From: Halothece sp. PCC 7418
Lineage (GTDB): Bacteria; Cyanobacteriota; Cyanobacteriia; Cyanobacteriales; Rubidibacteraceae
DNA: 64,000 nucleotides
Assembly (NCBI RefSeq): GCF_000317635.1
Contig: NC_019779.1
Span: forward strand, 682,001-746,000
Reading direction: 5' to 3'
Below the pieces are notes generated by a model, which saw nothing but the letters and a program-made list of their open reading frames with translations, was not told where the DNA came from and searched no databases. Positions 1-8,151 of this stretch are shown here, piece by piece (the first letter of the stretch is position 1; every line of letters starts with the position of its first letter). Made by a program: the position numbers and the translations under genes.

Positions 1-916
1 TACTGAGGAGATTGTAAATAACCTGACGAATCTGAAAACTATCGCCCATAAAAAACTGGGCGAGATCAGGATCAACTTGAGCTTTCAGGACAACGTTTTG
101 ATTCGCAGCTTCTACTTCATAAAGTCTGACGGTATCAGCAATCAACTGCCTCAAATGGAATTGATGGAGCTCTAAAGTGCGCTTCTGAGCTTCTAGCTTC
201 GAGAAGTCAAGAATATCATTCACGATGCTCAAGAGGTGGTTTCCACTCTTATTAATAAGATTCAAACACTTCTCTTGTTTTGTTGTCAGAGAGGTTGTTA
301 ACAGAAATTGACTCATCCCTAAGATGGCATTGAGAGAAGTCCGAATTTCGTGACTTAAATTTGCCATTAACTGGGACTTCGCTTTGAGGGCGGTTTCTAA
401 TAACCTTTGCTTCTGTTGTAACTCTAGATGAACATTGATACGGGCGAGCAATTCGATTTTTTTTAAGGGCTTGGTCACATAGTCTGCTGCCCCCACTTGA
501 AAAGCCTGTTCTAACTGCTGGTCTTCCCAACTCGCTGTTAAAAAAATGACTGGGATTTGTTGGAGATCTGCATCAGCTTTGAGATGCTGACAGACTTGCA
601 ATCCATCCATGTTAGGCATCATCAAATCCAACAGGATGAGATGGGGTTTAGAAGTTTTAGCAATTTGCAGCCCCTCAGTTCCCGATGAAGCAGTCAATAC
701 CTGATAATTAACTTTTTGCAACACCCTTGAGAGCAACTGCAAATCGGAGGCGTTATCGTCGATGACCAAAATTAGCGAATTTTGACGGGATGAAGTCGCT
801 TCATCTCTGGTTTGGACTGGCATAATCTGGGTGAATTTTTCCCGTTGACTCGTTAGCAGGAGTTTACTATTAGTTGTGACTGAATCTAGGACTAGGTGTT
901 GTGATTCTTTTGACAT
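1..916 (-). CDS. receiver-histidine kinase hybrid (5' part, cut by window edge)
   Basis: The frame is open from an ATG at 916 to the window edge (about 305 residues). Residues about 48-165 form a receiver domain with acidic pair IDDN, phospho-acceptor Asp in LLDLMMPNMDG and conserved Lys in YVTKPL. A short coiled linker follows, then a HisKA H-box (LSHEIRTSLNAILG) around residue 205 and the start of the ATPase region. The REC-before-kinase order is common in cyanobacterial hybrid kinases. The catalytic ATP-binding core and any further domains lie outside the window. An alternative start is the internal Met at about residue 32. The upstream neighbour is a mobile element, so the promoter may have been altered. 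What it senses cannot be told from this part. Confidence 0.9.
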   Translation of the reverse strand, partial: MSKESQHLVLDSVTTNSKLLLTSQREKFTQIMPVQTRDEATSSRQNSLILVIDDNASDLQLLSRVLQKVNYQVLTASSGTEGLQIAKTSKPHLILLDLMMPNMDGLQVCQHLKADADLQQIPVIFLTASWEDQQLEQAFQVGAADYVTKPLKKIELLARINVHLELQQKQRLLETALKAKSQLMANLSHEIRTSLNAILGMSQFLLTTSLTTKQEKCLNLINKSGNHLLSIVNDILDFSKLEAQKRTLELHQFHLRQLIADTVRLYEVEAANQNVVLKAQVDPDLAQFFMGDSFQIRQVIYNLLS

Positions 917-964
917 TAAGGCTAAACTCCAGCTTCGAGTTTTTACAATTGACCAGTCAGAAAG

Positions 965-1030
965 CCATCCGTTTTGAACGGATGGACGGGGCTTTCAAGG
1001 TGCGGAGGAAACCTCCGCACACAGCCCCTC
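965..1030 (-). repeat. terminal palindrome plus GGGGCTGT/GCCCCGTC hairpin module
   Basis: 965-985 is a perfect hairpin (CCATCCGTT, loop TTG, AACGGATGG). Directly beside it, 985-1030 read on the minus strand starts GAGGGGCTGT, has a 9-bp stem with TTT loop (GTGCGGAGG/CCTCCGCAC), then CTTGAAAGCCCCGTC. The same module lies in opposite orientation just after the tnpB stop at 2541-2586. I take it as the left boundary of the tnpB element. Confidence 0.7.
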
Positions 1031-1050
1031 ATGAATGGCGAATAAGGACT

Positions 1051-1230
1051 TTAGTCCTCTGTATCTCCTTTTCCTTCTGGAAGTTTTAACGTATCAATCC
1101 AATCTTCTAGTAGTTGCGTCATTGTTTTTCTCCTATATCTAGCATAGAGTCTGAGTTTTTCTACTCTAGATGTCTCTATACGAAGACTTAATCTTTGTTG
1201 ATCTATTTCTACCCAATGGCTATCTTTATG
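1051..1230 (-). pseudogene. small ribbon-helix-helix protein, divergent from tnpB, no start codon visible
   Basis: The minus strand is open for 59 codons (1230 to the TAA at 1051-1053). The core reads RLSLRIETSRVEKLRLYARY followed by a Thr-rich helix and LLEDWIDTLKLPE. That beta-strand/helix/helix pattern is the MetJ/Arc (RHH) fold used by small repressors and antitoxins. It aligns with the 44-residue protein at 63218-63352 (LNLRIEESEMRILERYAKK), which is also divergent from a tnpB. No ATG, GTG or TTG opens the frame before the stop TAA at 1231-1233; the only in-frame ATG (1122) would remove the RHH strand. Either the start was lost by a small deletion or an unusual start is used. Confidence 0.55.
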
Positions 1231-1264
1231 TTATAATGATTTTAACAAATTAAGCAAGATAACT

Positions 1265-2557
1265 ATGTATGGATGTCAGCAAAATCGGATTAGCCCAAGC
1301 TCTGAGGTCATTCCTATATTAGAACATATTTGTCAGACGGCTAATAATCTAACAAATTGTGGAATCTATTTTGCCCGTCAAACTTTCTTTAAGGAAGGAC
1401 GGATCATTGGAAAATATGAACCAGAAGAAGTCCTAAAAGGACAAGTCAACTTCAAAGCCCTCTACTCTCAGTGCGCTCAACAGGTTCTTAGAAGCGTCGC
1501 TGAATCATTTAAGTCTTATAAGGGTTTGAGGAAAGCCTTTTTCAAAGGAGAAATTAGTAACCATCCTAAACTTCCCAACTATAAGGGTAAAGGAGGAATG
1601 GCAGTTGCTTCCTACCCAAAACAAGCTCTGAAGTTGAAAAACACTCAAGTTAGAGTTCCTTTAGGGAAAACAATTAAATCGTGGTTTGGTCGATCAGAGT
1701 TTTTTGTTCCTTTTCCTTCTAATTTAGACTTTAAGCAGATTAAAGAACTTAGGATTCTGCCTCGAAACCGAGATTTCTATGTGGAATGGGTGTATGAAAG
1801 ACCTGAAATAAATACCACAGTTAACTCAAAAGAAGCATTAGGAATTGACCCTGGGCTAGATAATTGGCTGACTTGTGTTTCCACCATTGGAGAGTCTTTT
1901 ATCATTGATGGGAGAAAACTTAAATCTCTAAATCAGAACTATAACCGCCGAGTGTCTTCTCTTAAAAAGGGAAAACCTCAAGGTTATTGGGACTTTGAGT
2001 TAGCTAGAATCACCGAAAAACGAAACCGCCAAGTTCGAGATGCTGTAAACAAGGCAGCAAAGATGGTGATTAACTATTGCCTTAATAAGGAGATAGGGAT
2101 CATCGTTTTCGGTTGGAATAAAGGTCAGCGTCAAGGAGTCAATATCGGACGAAAGAACAATCAAAACTTTGTTCAGATTCCCACTGCTAAGTTAAAAAAT
2201 CGAATTCAGCAGTTAGCAGAGGAACACGGTATTGAGTTTGTAGAAACTGAGGAATCCTACACATCCAAGTCGAGCTATCTGGATCGTGATTTGCTACCGA
2301 CCTTCGGTGAGAAACCCGAAAGGTGGCAACCGTCAGGAAAGCGAGTAACGAGAGGATGCTATCAAGATTCTCAGGGAAGAATCGTTAATGCTGATGCCAA
2401 CGCAGCAGCAAACATTCTTAGAAAAGTAGAGATACAGCTAGGCTTAGTCCTAGCCAAGATCAGTAGAGCAGCTTTGAGCCTGCCCCAAAGATTTTATCTT
2501 TGGAACTCCAAACGAAAAGCGCGAAGCATTATGGCTTTAGGAGGGGCTGTGTGCTGA
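1265..2557 (+). CDS. tnpB: TnpB, IS200/IS605 OrfB-type RNA-guided nuclease, zinc-ribbon-less lineage
   Basis: The 430-residue protein has the TnpB N-terminus (MYGCQQ...LTNCGIYFARQ) and a RuvC-like core: RuvC-I Asp in GIDPGLDNWLT (about residue 194) and RuvC-III Asp in NADANAAANIL (about residue 378). The canonical RuvC-II Glu is absent; the strand reads EIGIIVFGWNKGQ. No CxxC zinc ribbon is present; in its place is EESYTSKSSYLD. This is the pattern of a known TnpB branch in which a Glu near YTSK is thought to substitute, so the enzyme may still be active. TnpB is an omega-RNA-guided DNA endonuclease that helps retain its transposon. No tnpA is present, so mobility would need one in trans. A TATAAT box lies at 1232-1237. 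Confidence 0.9.
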   Translation: MYGCQQNRISPSSEVIPILEHICQTANNLTNCGIYFARQTFFKEGRIIGKYEPEEVLKGQVNFKALYSQCAQQVLRSVAESFKSYKGLRKAFFKGEISNHPKLPNYKGKGGMAVASYPKQALKLKNTQVRVPLGKTIKSWFGRSEFFVPFPSNLDFKQIKELRILPRNRDFYVEWVYERPEINTTVNSKEALGIDPGLDNWLTCVSTIGESFIIDGRKLKSLNQNYNRRVSSLKKGKPQGYWDFELARITEKRNRQVRDAVNKAAKMVINYCLNKEIGIIVFGWNKGQRQGVNIGRKNNQNFVQIPTAKLKNRIQQLAEEHGIEFVETEESYTSKSSYLDRDLLPTFGEKPERWQPSGKRVTRGCYQDSQGRIVNADANAAANILRKVEIQLGLVLAKISRAALSLPQRFYLWNSKRKARSIMALGGAVC

Positions 2558-2586
2558 ATTCATTTCAGCACCCTGAAAGCCCCGTC
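2541..2586 (+). repeat. right-end hairpin module of the tnpB element (probable omega-RNA 3' end)
   Basis: It starts GAGGGGCTGT, contains stem GTGCTGAA/TTCAGCAC (2551-2558 and 2564-2571) and ends CTGAAAGCCCCGTC. It is the inverted partner of 985-1030 and overlaps the tnpB stop. In this family the guide RNA scaffold ends at the element's right end, so sequence after 2586 would act as guide. That role is inferred from the family. Confidence 0.55.
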
Positions 2587-2767
2587 TATCACGCGAAGCA
2601 ACGTTTGGAATCCACGCCGATTTATCGCGTGGAGAGTTCAAGAAAGCCTTTGGGGAGGAGATGACACGAATTGGCAGGTCATTCCTGAGGCCCTAACTCA
2701 GTTGATGAATCAAGTAGCTGAATTTTCCACGTTTGAAGCGGAGGAGATTCTTGAGCAACTCCTTTGA
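2582..2767 (+). pseudogene. C-terminal fragment of an interrupted gene
   Basis: A frame entering from the tnpB right end reads VWNPRRFIAWRVQESLWGG, then WQVIPEALTQLMNQVAEFS, and ends with LEQLL and TGA at 2765-2767. The composition is that of a real soluble helical protein, but no start lies upstream because the frame runs back into the tnpB hairpin. I read it as the 3' end of a gene truncated when the element inserted. I do not recognise the family, and the 5' part is not visible left of 965. Confidence 0.45.
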
Positions 2768-2818
2768 CCAAAATCCCGATCCTGTTGATCTGCTTTAGTG
2801 GTTCATCCAGTATAGAAG

Positions 2819-5533
2819 ATGTCATATTTTCAAGGCTTTCTCTACTCAAGTTCATGGACACTTTTCAGCTTCGGGCTAATCTTTCCTTCACCCTTAAGCG
2901 CCCAAGTGTCTCCCCCTATCCCAGACAGCACGCTTTCAACGGAAGTGAACTCCCTTGATGGGTCAACTTTTATGATTGAAGGCGGACAGGTATCGGGGAA
3001 TAATCTGTTTCATAGCTTTGAGGCGTTTTCAATTCCTCGCAATGGCTCAGTGACGTTTAATAATGGGGCAAATATCCAAACCATTATCAATCGGGTAACG
3101 GGAAATAGTCCGACTCATATTGACGGGCTTCTCCGCACGGCGCGATCGGCTGATGTTTTCTTCCTCAATCCTAATGGCATTCATTTCGGAGAAAATGCCC
3201 GACTCGACATTGGAGGGTCATTCTTTGCAACCACAGGGGAAAGTTTACGCTTTGCAGACGGGACGGAATTTAGCGCAACTGCGACGGCTACCCCGCCTCT
3301 GCTGACCATAACGGTTCCAGTGGGAGTCCAGTATGGGGCAAGTCCAACTGCAATTACTGTCACTGGTTCTGGTAGCAATCTTCAGCTTGATTTTAATACC
3401 TTTGCTATTGATCGCGCTAACCGCAACCCTGGCTTAACCGTCGCGCCAAGAGAAACCCTAGTCTTAGCGGGGGGAGGGATTAACCTGACTGGCGGAAATC
3501 TAACGGCTGAGGATGGAGAGATTGAACTGGTGAGTGTCGGGGCAAATGAGTTTTTAGAAATCGCTGAAGACGGAAGACTGAATCCAGACTCAGTGGAACA
3601 TTTTGGGAATATCTCCTTTCAGGAAACGGCTTCGGCTGATGTGAGCGGGAGAGGAGGCGGTAATCTGCGGGTGATTGGCGCAAACCTGAATCTTCAGGAT
3701 GGCTCGGCGCTTTTGAGCAATACTGAAGGCGATCTTTCGGGGGGAAACATTACCCTTAATCTCACGGAAGGCATTACTCTATCAGGAGTTAGAGTGGATG
3801 AGGAAGGAAATCTGCTCTTTCCCAGTCGTATTTTTGCGGAAGTTAGCCCGAGGGCAACTGGACAGGGCGGAAATGTCACCATTAATACCAGCAGCCTCAA
3901 CCTTTCCCAAGGAGGGCAAATTGCTGCTCAGACGTTTGGCTTCGGGGATGCGGGCGTTTTAGAGGTCAATGCGGATGAAATTCTTGCCCTTGGCGGAACG
4001 CCTCTCGGTCCAACTGGTTTATTTGCGATTACCGCAAACTTAGGGAATGCGGGAGAACTTAATGTTAAGACAGGCTACTTAGGCGTGGGGGAGGGTTCGC
4101 AACTTTCTACTTCATCCTTTAGCCCAAGCAATGCGGGTCAATTGAGTGTTGTCGCGGACACGATTGAAGTGGTTGGCGGTGCGCCAGGGTTGGGGGCAAG
4201 TTCCATTTTGTCACGGGGAGAAACCTCGGCTTATCAAGGGACTGACGGCGAAGTTAAGATCACCACAAATAATCTTGTCGTTGCGAATGGAGCGAGGATT
4301 CAAACTGGCTCATCAGGTGGGGGTGAAGGAGGACAGTTACAAGTTAATGCCACCGATATTCAGCTTGTTCGCACTTCTCCGAGTGGGAGTGCTGCGGGGT
4401 TATTTTCTTTCGTTTCACCGTTAGCCACTGCTAGGGGAGGGGATATCATCGTTAATGCCGAAACTCTGGAAATTACAGACGGAGCGCAGATTGTTTCGGC
4501 GACTGCTGGTTCAGGGAACGCAGGAAATATCAGTATTGTTGCCAACAGCGTTGAACTTGCGGGGGAAGGAAGCGAGACGGCAAGTGGACTGTTTGCCAGT
4601 GCCTTAAGCCCAATCCGTCCCAGTGATGGACAGGTATTTCCTCAAGACAGTGCGGGGGGCAATATTACTGTTGACAGTAATCAAATTCTCGTGCGCGATC
4701 GCGCAACCATTAGTGCCAGTAACTTCCCCAGCAGTAGCAATAATCCTGAACTTGCCCCAGGAGAAGGATCGGCTGGTAATATTACCGTAACTGGCAACTT
4801 CATTGAACTCGACAACCAAGGATTGATCACCGCTTCCACCGCTACGGGAGGACGGGGAAATGTCACCCTGACCGCGAATGACTTCTTACAACTGAACCGC
4901 CACAGCAATATCGCTGCCAACGCCCAAGGCACAGCACCAGGAGGCAATATTACCATTGATGCACCCTTTGTCATTGGTCAGGACAACAGCGATATCACCG
5001 CCAATGCGGTTAATGCCATGGGAGGACAAGTGGATATCACCGCCAATGCTATTTTCGGACTCCAAGTGCGGGACGAGCCAACGGATTTGTCTGATATTAC
5101 TGCCAGTTCTGAACTTGGGGCAGAATTTCTGGGCATGATCACGATCAACTCCCCTGAAGTTGACCCCAGCGAAGGCTTAGTGGCACTTCCTGAAACTCCT
5201 GTGGATATTGCGAATTTAATCGCTCAAGGTTGTGCAGCAAGCGAAGGCAATGTCTTTGTGGTAACTGGACGGGGAGGATTACCAGAAGCACCGAACCAAA
5301 CCTTACGTGGGGTCGCCGTGTGGCAAGATTTTCGCCCTCTGGGGACTGAAACCGTTGCTCAAGTTCCTCCAGAGATAACCCCTCCCAAACCCGTCATTGA
5401 AGCCCAAGGTTGGATAACTGATGCGAATGGCGAAACTTGGCTGGTTGCCCAGACTCCTCACCCTTCTCTCCATAGCGCATTGACCACAGTCATTGATTGT
5501 CGAACCCTTAACTCTCTAGGAAACTCAGAATGA
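2819..5533 (+). CDS. TpsA: filamentous haemagglutinin-like exoprotein (two-partner secretion)
   Basis: The 904-residue protein begins with a signal peptide (hydrophobic LFSFGLIFPSPLSA, cleavage near residue 28). Residues about 30-190 form the TPS/haemagglutination domain with the typical NNLFHSFEAFSIP and FFLNPNGIHFGENARLDIGG motifs that TpsB recognises. The rest is imperfect beta-helix repeats rich in GGNITV-like units, ending in a short Cys-containing C-terminal region (GCAASEGNVFVVTGRGGLP) common in cyanobacterial members. It should be exported across the outer membrane and stay at the surface as an adhesin-like fibre. Its stop overlaps the start of the CHAT gene by 4 bp, so they are translationally coupled; the cognate transporter follows at 8152. 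Confidence 0.88.
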   Translation: MSYFQGFLYSSSWTLFSFGLIFPSPLSAQVSPPIPDSTLSTEVNSLDGSTFMIEGGQVSGNNLFHSFEAFSIPRNGSVTFNNGANIQTIINRVTGNSPTHIDGLLRTARSADVFFLNPNGIHFGENARLDIGGSFFATTGESLRFADGTEFSATATATPPLLTITVPVGVQYGASPTAITVTGSGSNLQLDFNTFAIDRANRNPGLTVAPRETLVLAGGGINLTGGNLTAEDGEIELVSVGANEFLEIAEDGRLNPDSVEHFGNISFQETASADVSGRGGGNLRVIGANLNLQDGSALLSNTEGDLSGGNITLNLTEGITLSGVRVDEEGNLLFPSRIFAEVSPRATGQGGNVTINTSSLNLSQGGQIAAQTFGFGDAGVLEVNADEILALGGTPLGPTGLFAITANLGNAGELNVKTGYLGVGEGSQLSTSSFSPSNAGQLSVVADTIEVVGGAPGLGASSILSRGETSAYQGTDGEVKITTNNLVVANGARIQTGSSGGGEGGQLQVNATDIQLVRTSPSGSAAGLFSFVSPLATARGGDIIVNAETLEITDGAQIVSATAGSGNAGNISIVANSVELAGEGSETASGLFASALSPIRPSDGQVFPQDSAGGNITVDSNQILVRDRATISASNFPSSSNNPELAPGEGSAGNITVTGNFIELDNQGLITASTATGGRGNVTLTANDFLQLNRHSNIAANAQGTAPGGNITIDAPFVIGQDNSDITANAVNAMGGQVDITANAIFGLQVRDEPTDLSDITASSELGAEFLGMITINSPEVDPSEGLVALPETPVDIANLIAQGCAASEGNVFVVTGRGGLPEAPNQTLRGVAVWQDFRPLGTETVAQVPPEITPPKPVIEAQGWITDANGETWLVAQTPHPSLHSALTTVIDCRTLNSLGNSE

Positions 5534-8082
5534 AAAAGTCCAAACTGCTTTCCTATTTTTTCATCGCTTTCATTACCTTTGGCATGGTGGTTTATTCCCC
5601 TGTGCTTATTTCTAATTCAGTGGTTGCCCAAACGGTTGCCCCAGATTCCCTCCTGCAAGACGGACGCACTGCTTATGAGCAAGGACGCTATCAAGACGCG
5701 ATCGCGGCTTGGCAAACTGCGGAAACAACCTTCCGAGCGCAAAAACAACGGGGATATCAAGCCCTCGCCCTGGCTTATATTGCTTCGGCATATCAGAAAC
5801 TGGGACAAGGACAACAAGCCCAACAGTCTCTTCAAGCCAGTTTGCGCTGGCTGAACTCAGGGTCATTTCCTCCTGACTTGATTGCCCAAGTGCTGAATAT
5901 CCAAGGCAATCTTCAACTTGCCCAAGGACAGCCCCAAACCGCTTTGGAAACTTGGGAAGAAACAGAAACGCTCTATCAGCAATTAGAGGATAAGCAGGGA
6001 ATAATTGGGACACAACTCAATCAGGCGCAAGCGTTGCAATCGCTGGGGTTATACCGTCAAGCCAATGGACGCTTGGATGAGATTAATCGGCAACTTGCCT
6101 CGCAACCCGATTCTGCTTTGAAGGTGACGGGACTCCAGAGTCTTGGCAGTACGTTACAAGTAGTCGGAAATTTAGAGGAATCGCAAGCGGTGTTGGAAAA
6201 GGCGTTAGAGTTAGCGCAACAGTTGCAGTTGGGAGAGCAAATCAGTCAGGTTCGCTTTAGTCTGGCGAATACCATGAGTGCGGGGAATCAAACCGAGAGG
6301 GCAGTTGAACTGTATCAACAAGTGATCAATATTGCTGCGAGCCCCGCCCTCCAACTCGAAGCCCGTTTAAACTTATTCCATTTACTGATTAATAGCGAAG
6401 ACTTCACCGCAGCCTCGGCGCTTATTCCTGAGATTCAACAACAAATTGCCCAGTTATCGCCCAGTCGTTTTGCGGTGAATATGCGAGTTAACTTTGCGGA
6501 AAGCCTTTTGCAGTTGAGACAAGAAGACCCCGCCCCAATGTTGGGGGAAGCGGTACAACAAGCCCGAAATTTGGCAGATTCTCGCGCTGAATCTTATGCT
6601 CTGGGGACGTTAGGGAAACTCTATGAACAAAACCAACGTTACCGAGAAGCACGACAACTCACCCGTCAGGCTTTAATGTTGTCACAGCAAGTGTCTGCTC
6701 CTGAGATTTCTTATCAGTGGCAATGGCAACTGGGACGAATTCATAAAGCCCAGGGAGATCTCAAAAGCGCGATCGCGTCCTATACGGTAGCAGTAGAGAC
6801 CCTCGACGGTCTCCGCAGTGATTTAGTTGCCCTCAATACCAACCAACAGTATTCTTTTCAAGAGAGTGTGGAACCAGTTTATCGAGAATTAGTGTCTCTC
6901 TTACTCAATCCAACCGTAGAAACGGCTTTCGGCAAACAAAGGGATATTCCCAAAAGCCTCCCCATCTCCCAAAACAATCTCCAACGCGCCAGAGACGTAA
7001 TTGAATCGTTGCAAGTCGCCGAACTGGATAACTATTTTCGGGAAGCCTGTCTGGATGTGGAGGAGACATCCATTGAAGAGATTGACTCCCAAGCTGCGGT
7101 GATTTATCCGATGATTTTACCCCAGGAGTTGGCGGTGATCCTCTCTATTCCCGAGCAACCGTTAACCTACTACAGCATTCCCCAGTCAAGCTCACAAGTG
7201 GAAGCAACCCTTAACCAATTTCTCCAATCTCTCAACCTCGCTTTCCCCAACGAGATTCGCCGAGAAATATCCACCCACATCTATGATTGGTTGATTCGTC
7301 CTGCTTTACCCCAACTTGCCCAACACGATATCCAAACCCTTGTGTTTGTCCTCGATGGCTTCCTGCGAAATGTCCCGATGGCTGCACTCTCTGATGGTGA
7401 ACAATATCTTATCGAACAGTACGCGATCGCGCTTACCCCAGGACTACAACTTTTTCCCTCGGAACAACGCCTCGCCAATCACCTCAACGTTTTTACTGGC
7501 GGACTCAGTAAGCCCCGTCAAGGGTTTGTTGCTCTCCCTGAAGTCGAAACTGAAATCAGCCAAATTATGAAGATCTTTCCCACAGAAGTCTTGCTCAATG
7601 ACGCATTTACCCAAGACCGTCTCCGCCAAGAAATTGCCAATAATCCCTTCCCGATTATCCATCTTGCCACCCACGGCGTTTTTACCTCTTCTCCTCGTAC
7701 CACCTTTATCTTGACTTGGGAGAATCGAGTCTCCGTCAATGATTTTGAAACCCTCCTCAAAGCCAGAGAAACCAGCACCAACCGACCGATTGAACTGCTT
7801 GTGCTGAGTGCCTGTGAAACCGCAGCAGGAGATAAACGAGCAGCCCTGGGACTGGCGGGAATGGCAGTGCGATCAGGGGCGCGGAGCACCATTGCGACCC
7901 TCTGGTCGGTTAAGGATCAATCCACTGCTCGTTTAATGAGCGAATTTTATCAAGTCCTCAGTCAGGGTAATATTTCCAAAGCAGAAGCCTTGCGGGAAGC
8001 CCAACTGAAACTGTTACGCTCTGAGGAGTTTAACCATCCTTTTTTCTGGACCCCTTTTGTCTTGGTGGGGAACTGGTCTTAG
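5530..8082 (+). CDS. secreted TPR-CHAT protease-like protein
   Basis: The 850-residue protein has an N-terminal signal or anchor (FFIAFITFGMVVYSPVLIS). Tetratricopeptide-like repeats follow from about residue 40 to 430 (for example YEQGRYQDAIAAWQTAE), then a C-terminal CHAT caspase-like domain (about 560-849). The predicted His-Cys dyad is present in HLATHGVF (about residue 715) and VLSACETAAGD (about 760), so the peptidase looks catalytically competent. It sits between TpsA and TpsB and starts by an ATGA overlap with tpsA. A periplasmic or surface protease that processes TpsA or another surface protein is a reasonable inference but not shown. CHAT proteins next to haemagglutinin genes recur in cyanobacteria. 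Confidence 0.87.
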   Translation: MKKSKLLSYFFIAFITFGMVVYSPVLISNSVVAQTVAPDSLLQDGRTAYEQGRYQDAIAAWQTAETTFRAQKQRGYQALALAYIASAYQKLGQGQQAQQSLQASLRWLNSGSFPPDLIAQVLNIQGNLQLAQGQPQTALETWEETETLYQQLEDKQGIIGTQLNQAQALQSLGLYRQANGRLDEINRQLASQPDSALKVTGLQSLGSTLQVVGNLEESQAVLEKALELAQQLQLGEQISQVRFSLANTMSAGNQTERAVELYQQVINIAASPALQLEARLNLFHLLINSEDFTAASALIPEIQQQIAQLSPSRFAVNMRVNFAESLLQLRQEDPAPMLGEAVQQARNLADSRAESYALGTLGKLYEQNQRYREARQLTRQALMLSQQVSAPEISYQWQWQLGRIHKAQGDLKSAIASYTVAVETLDGLRSDLVALNTNQQYSFQESVEPVYRELVSLLLNPTVETAFGKQRDIPKSLPISQNNLQRARDVIESLQVAELDNYFREACLDVEETSIEEIDSQAAVIYPMILPQELAVILSIPEQPLTYYSIPQSSSQVEATLNQFLQSLNLAFPNEIRREISTHIYDWLIRPALPQLAQHDIQTLVFVLDGFLRNVPMAALSDGEQYLIEQYAIALTPGLQLFPSEQRLANHLNVFTGGLSKPRQGFVALPEVETEISQIMKIFPTEVLLNDAFTQDRLRQEIANNPFPIIHLATHGVFTSSPRTTFILTWENRVSVNDFETLLKARETSTNRPIELLVLSACETAAGDKRAALGLAGMAVRSGARSTIATLWSVKDQSTARLMSEFYQVLSQGNISKAEALREAQLKLLRSEEFNHPFFWTPFVLVGNWS

Positions 8083-8151
8083 TTTCAGTTAATATCTTGA
8101 CTCAGAATTGGGTAGTTTTATGATTATTATCAATATAAATCAAGGGAACAG

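Noticed and set aside
901-1089. 62-codon plus-strand frame across the left end of tnpB element 1
   Set aside because: It runs through the hairpin module and terminal palindrome and has no protein-like pattern.
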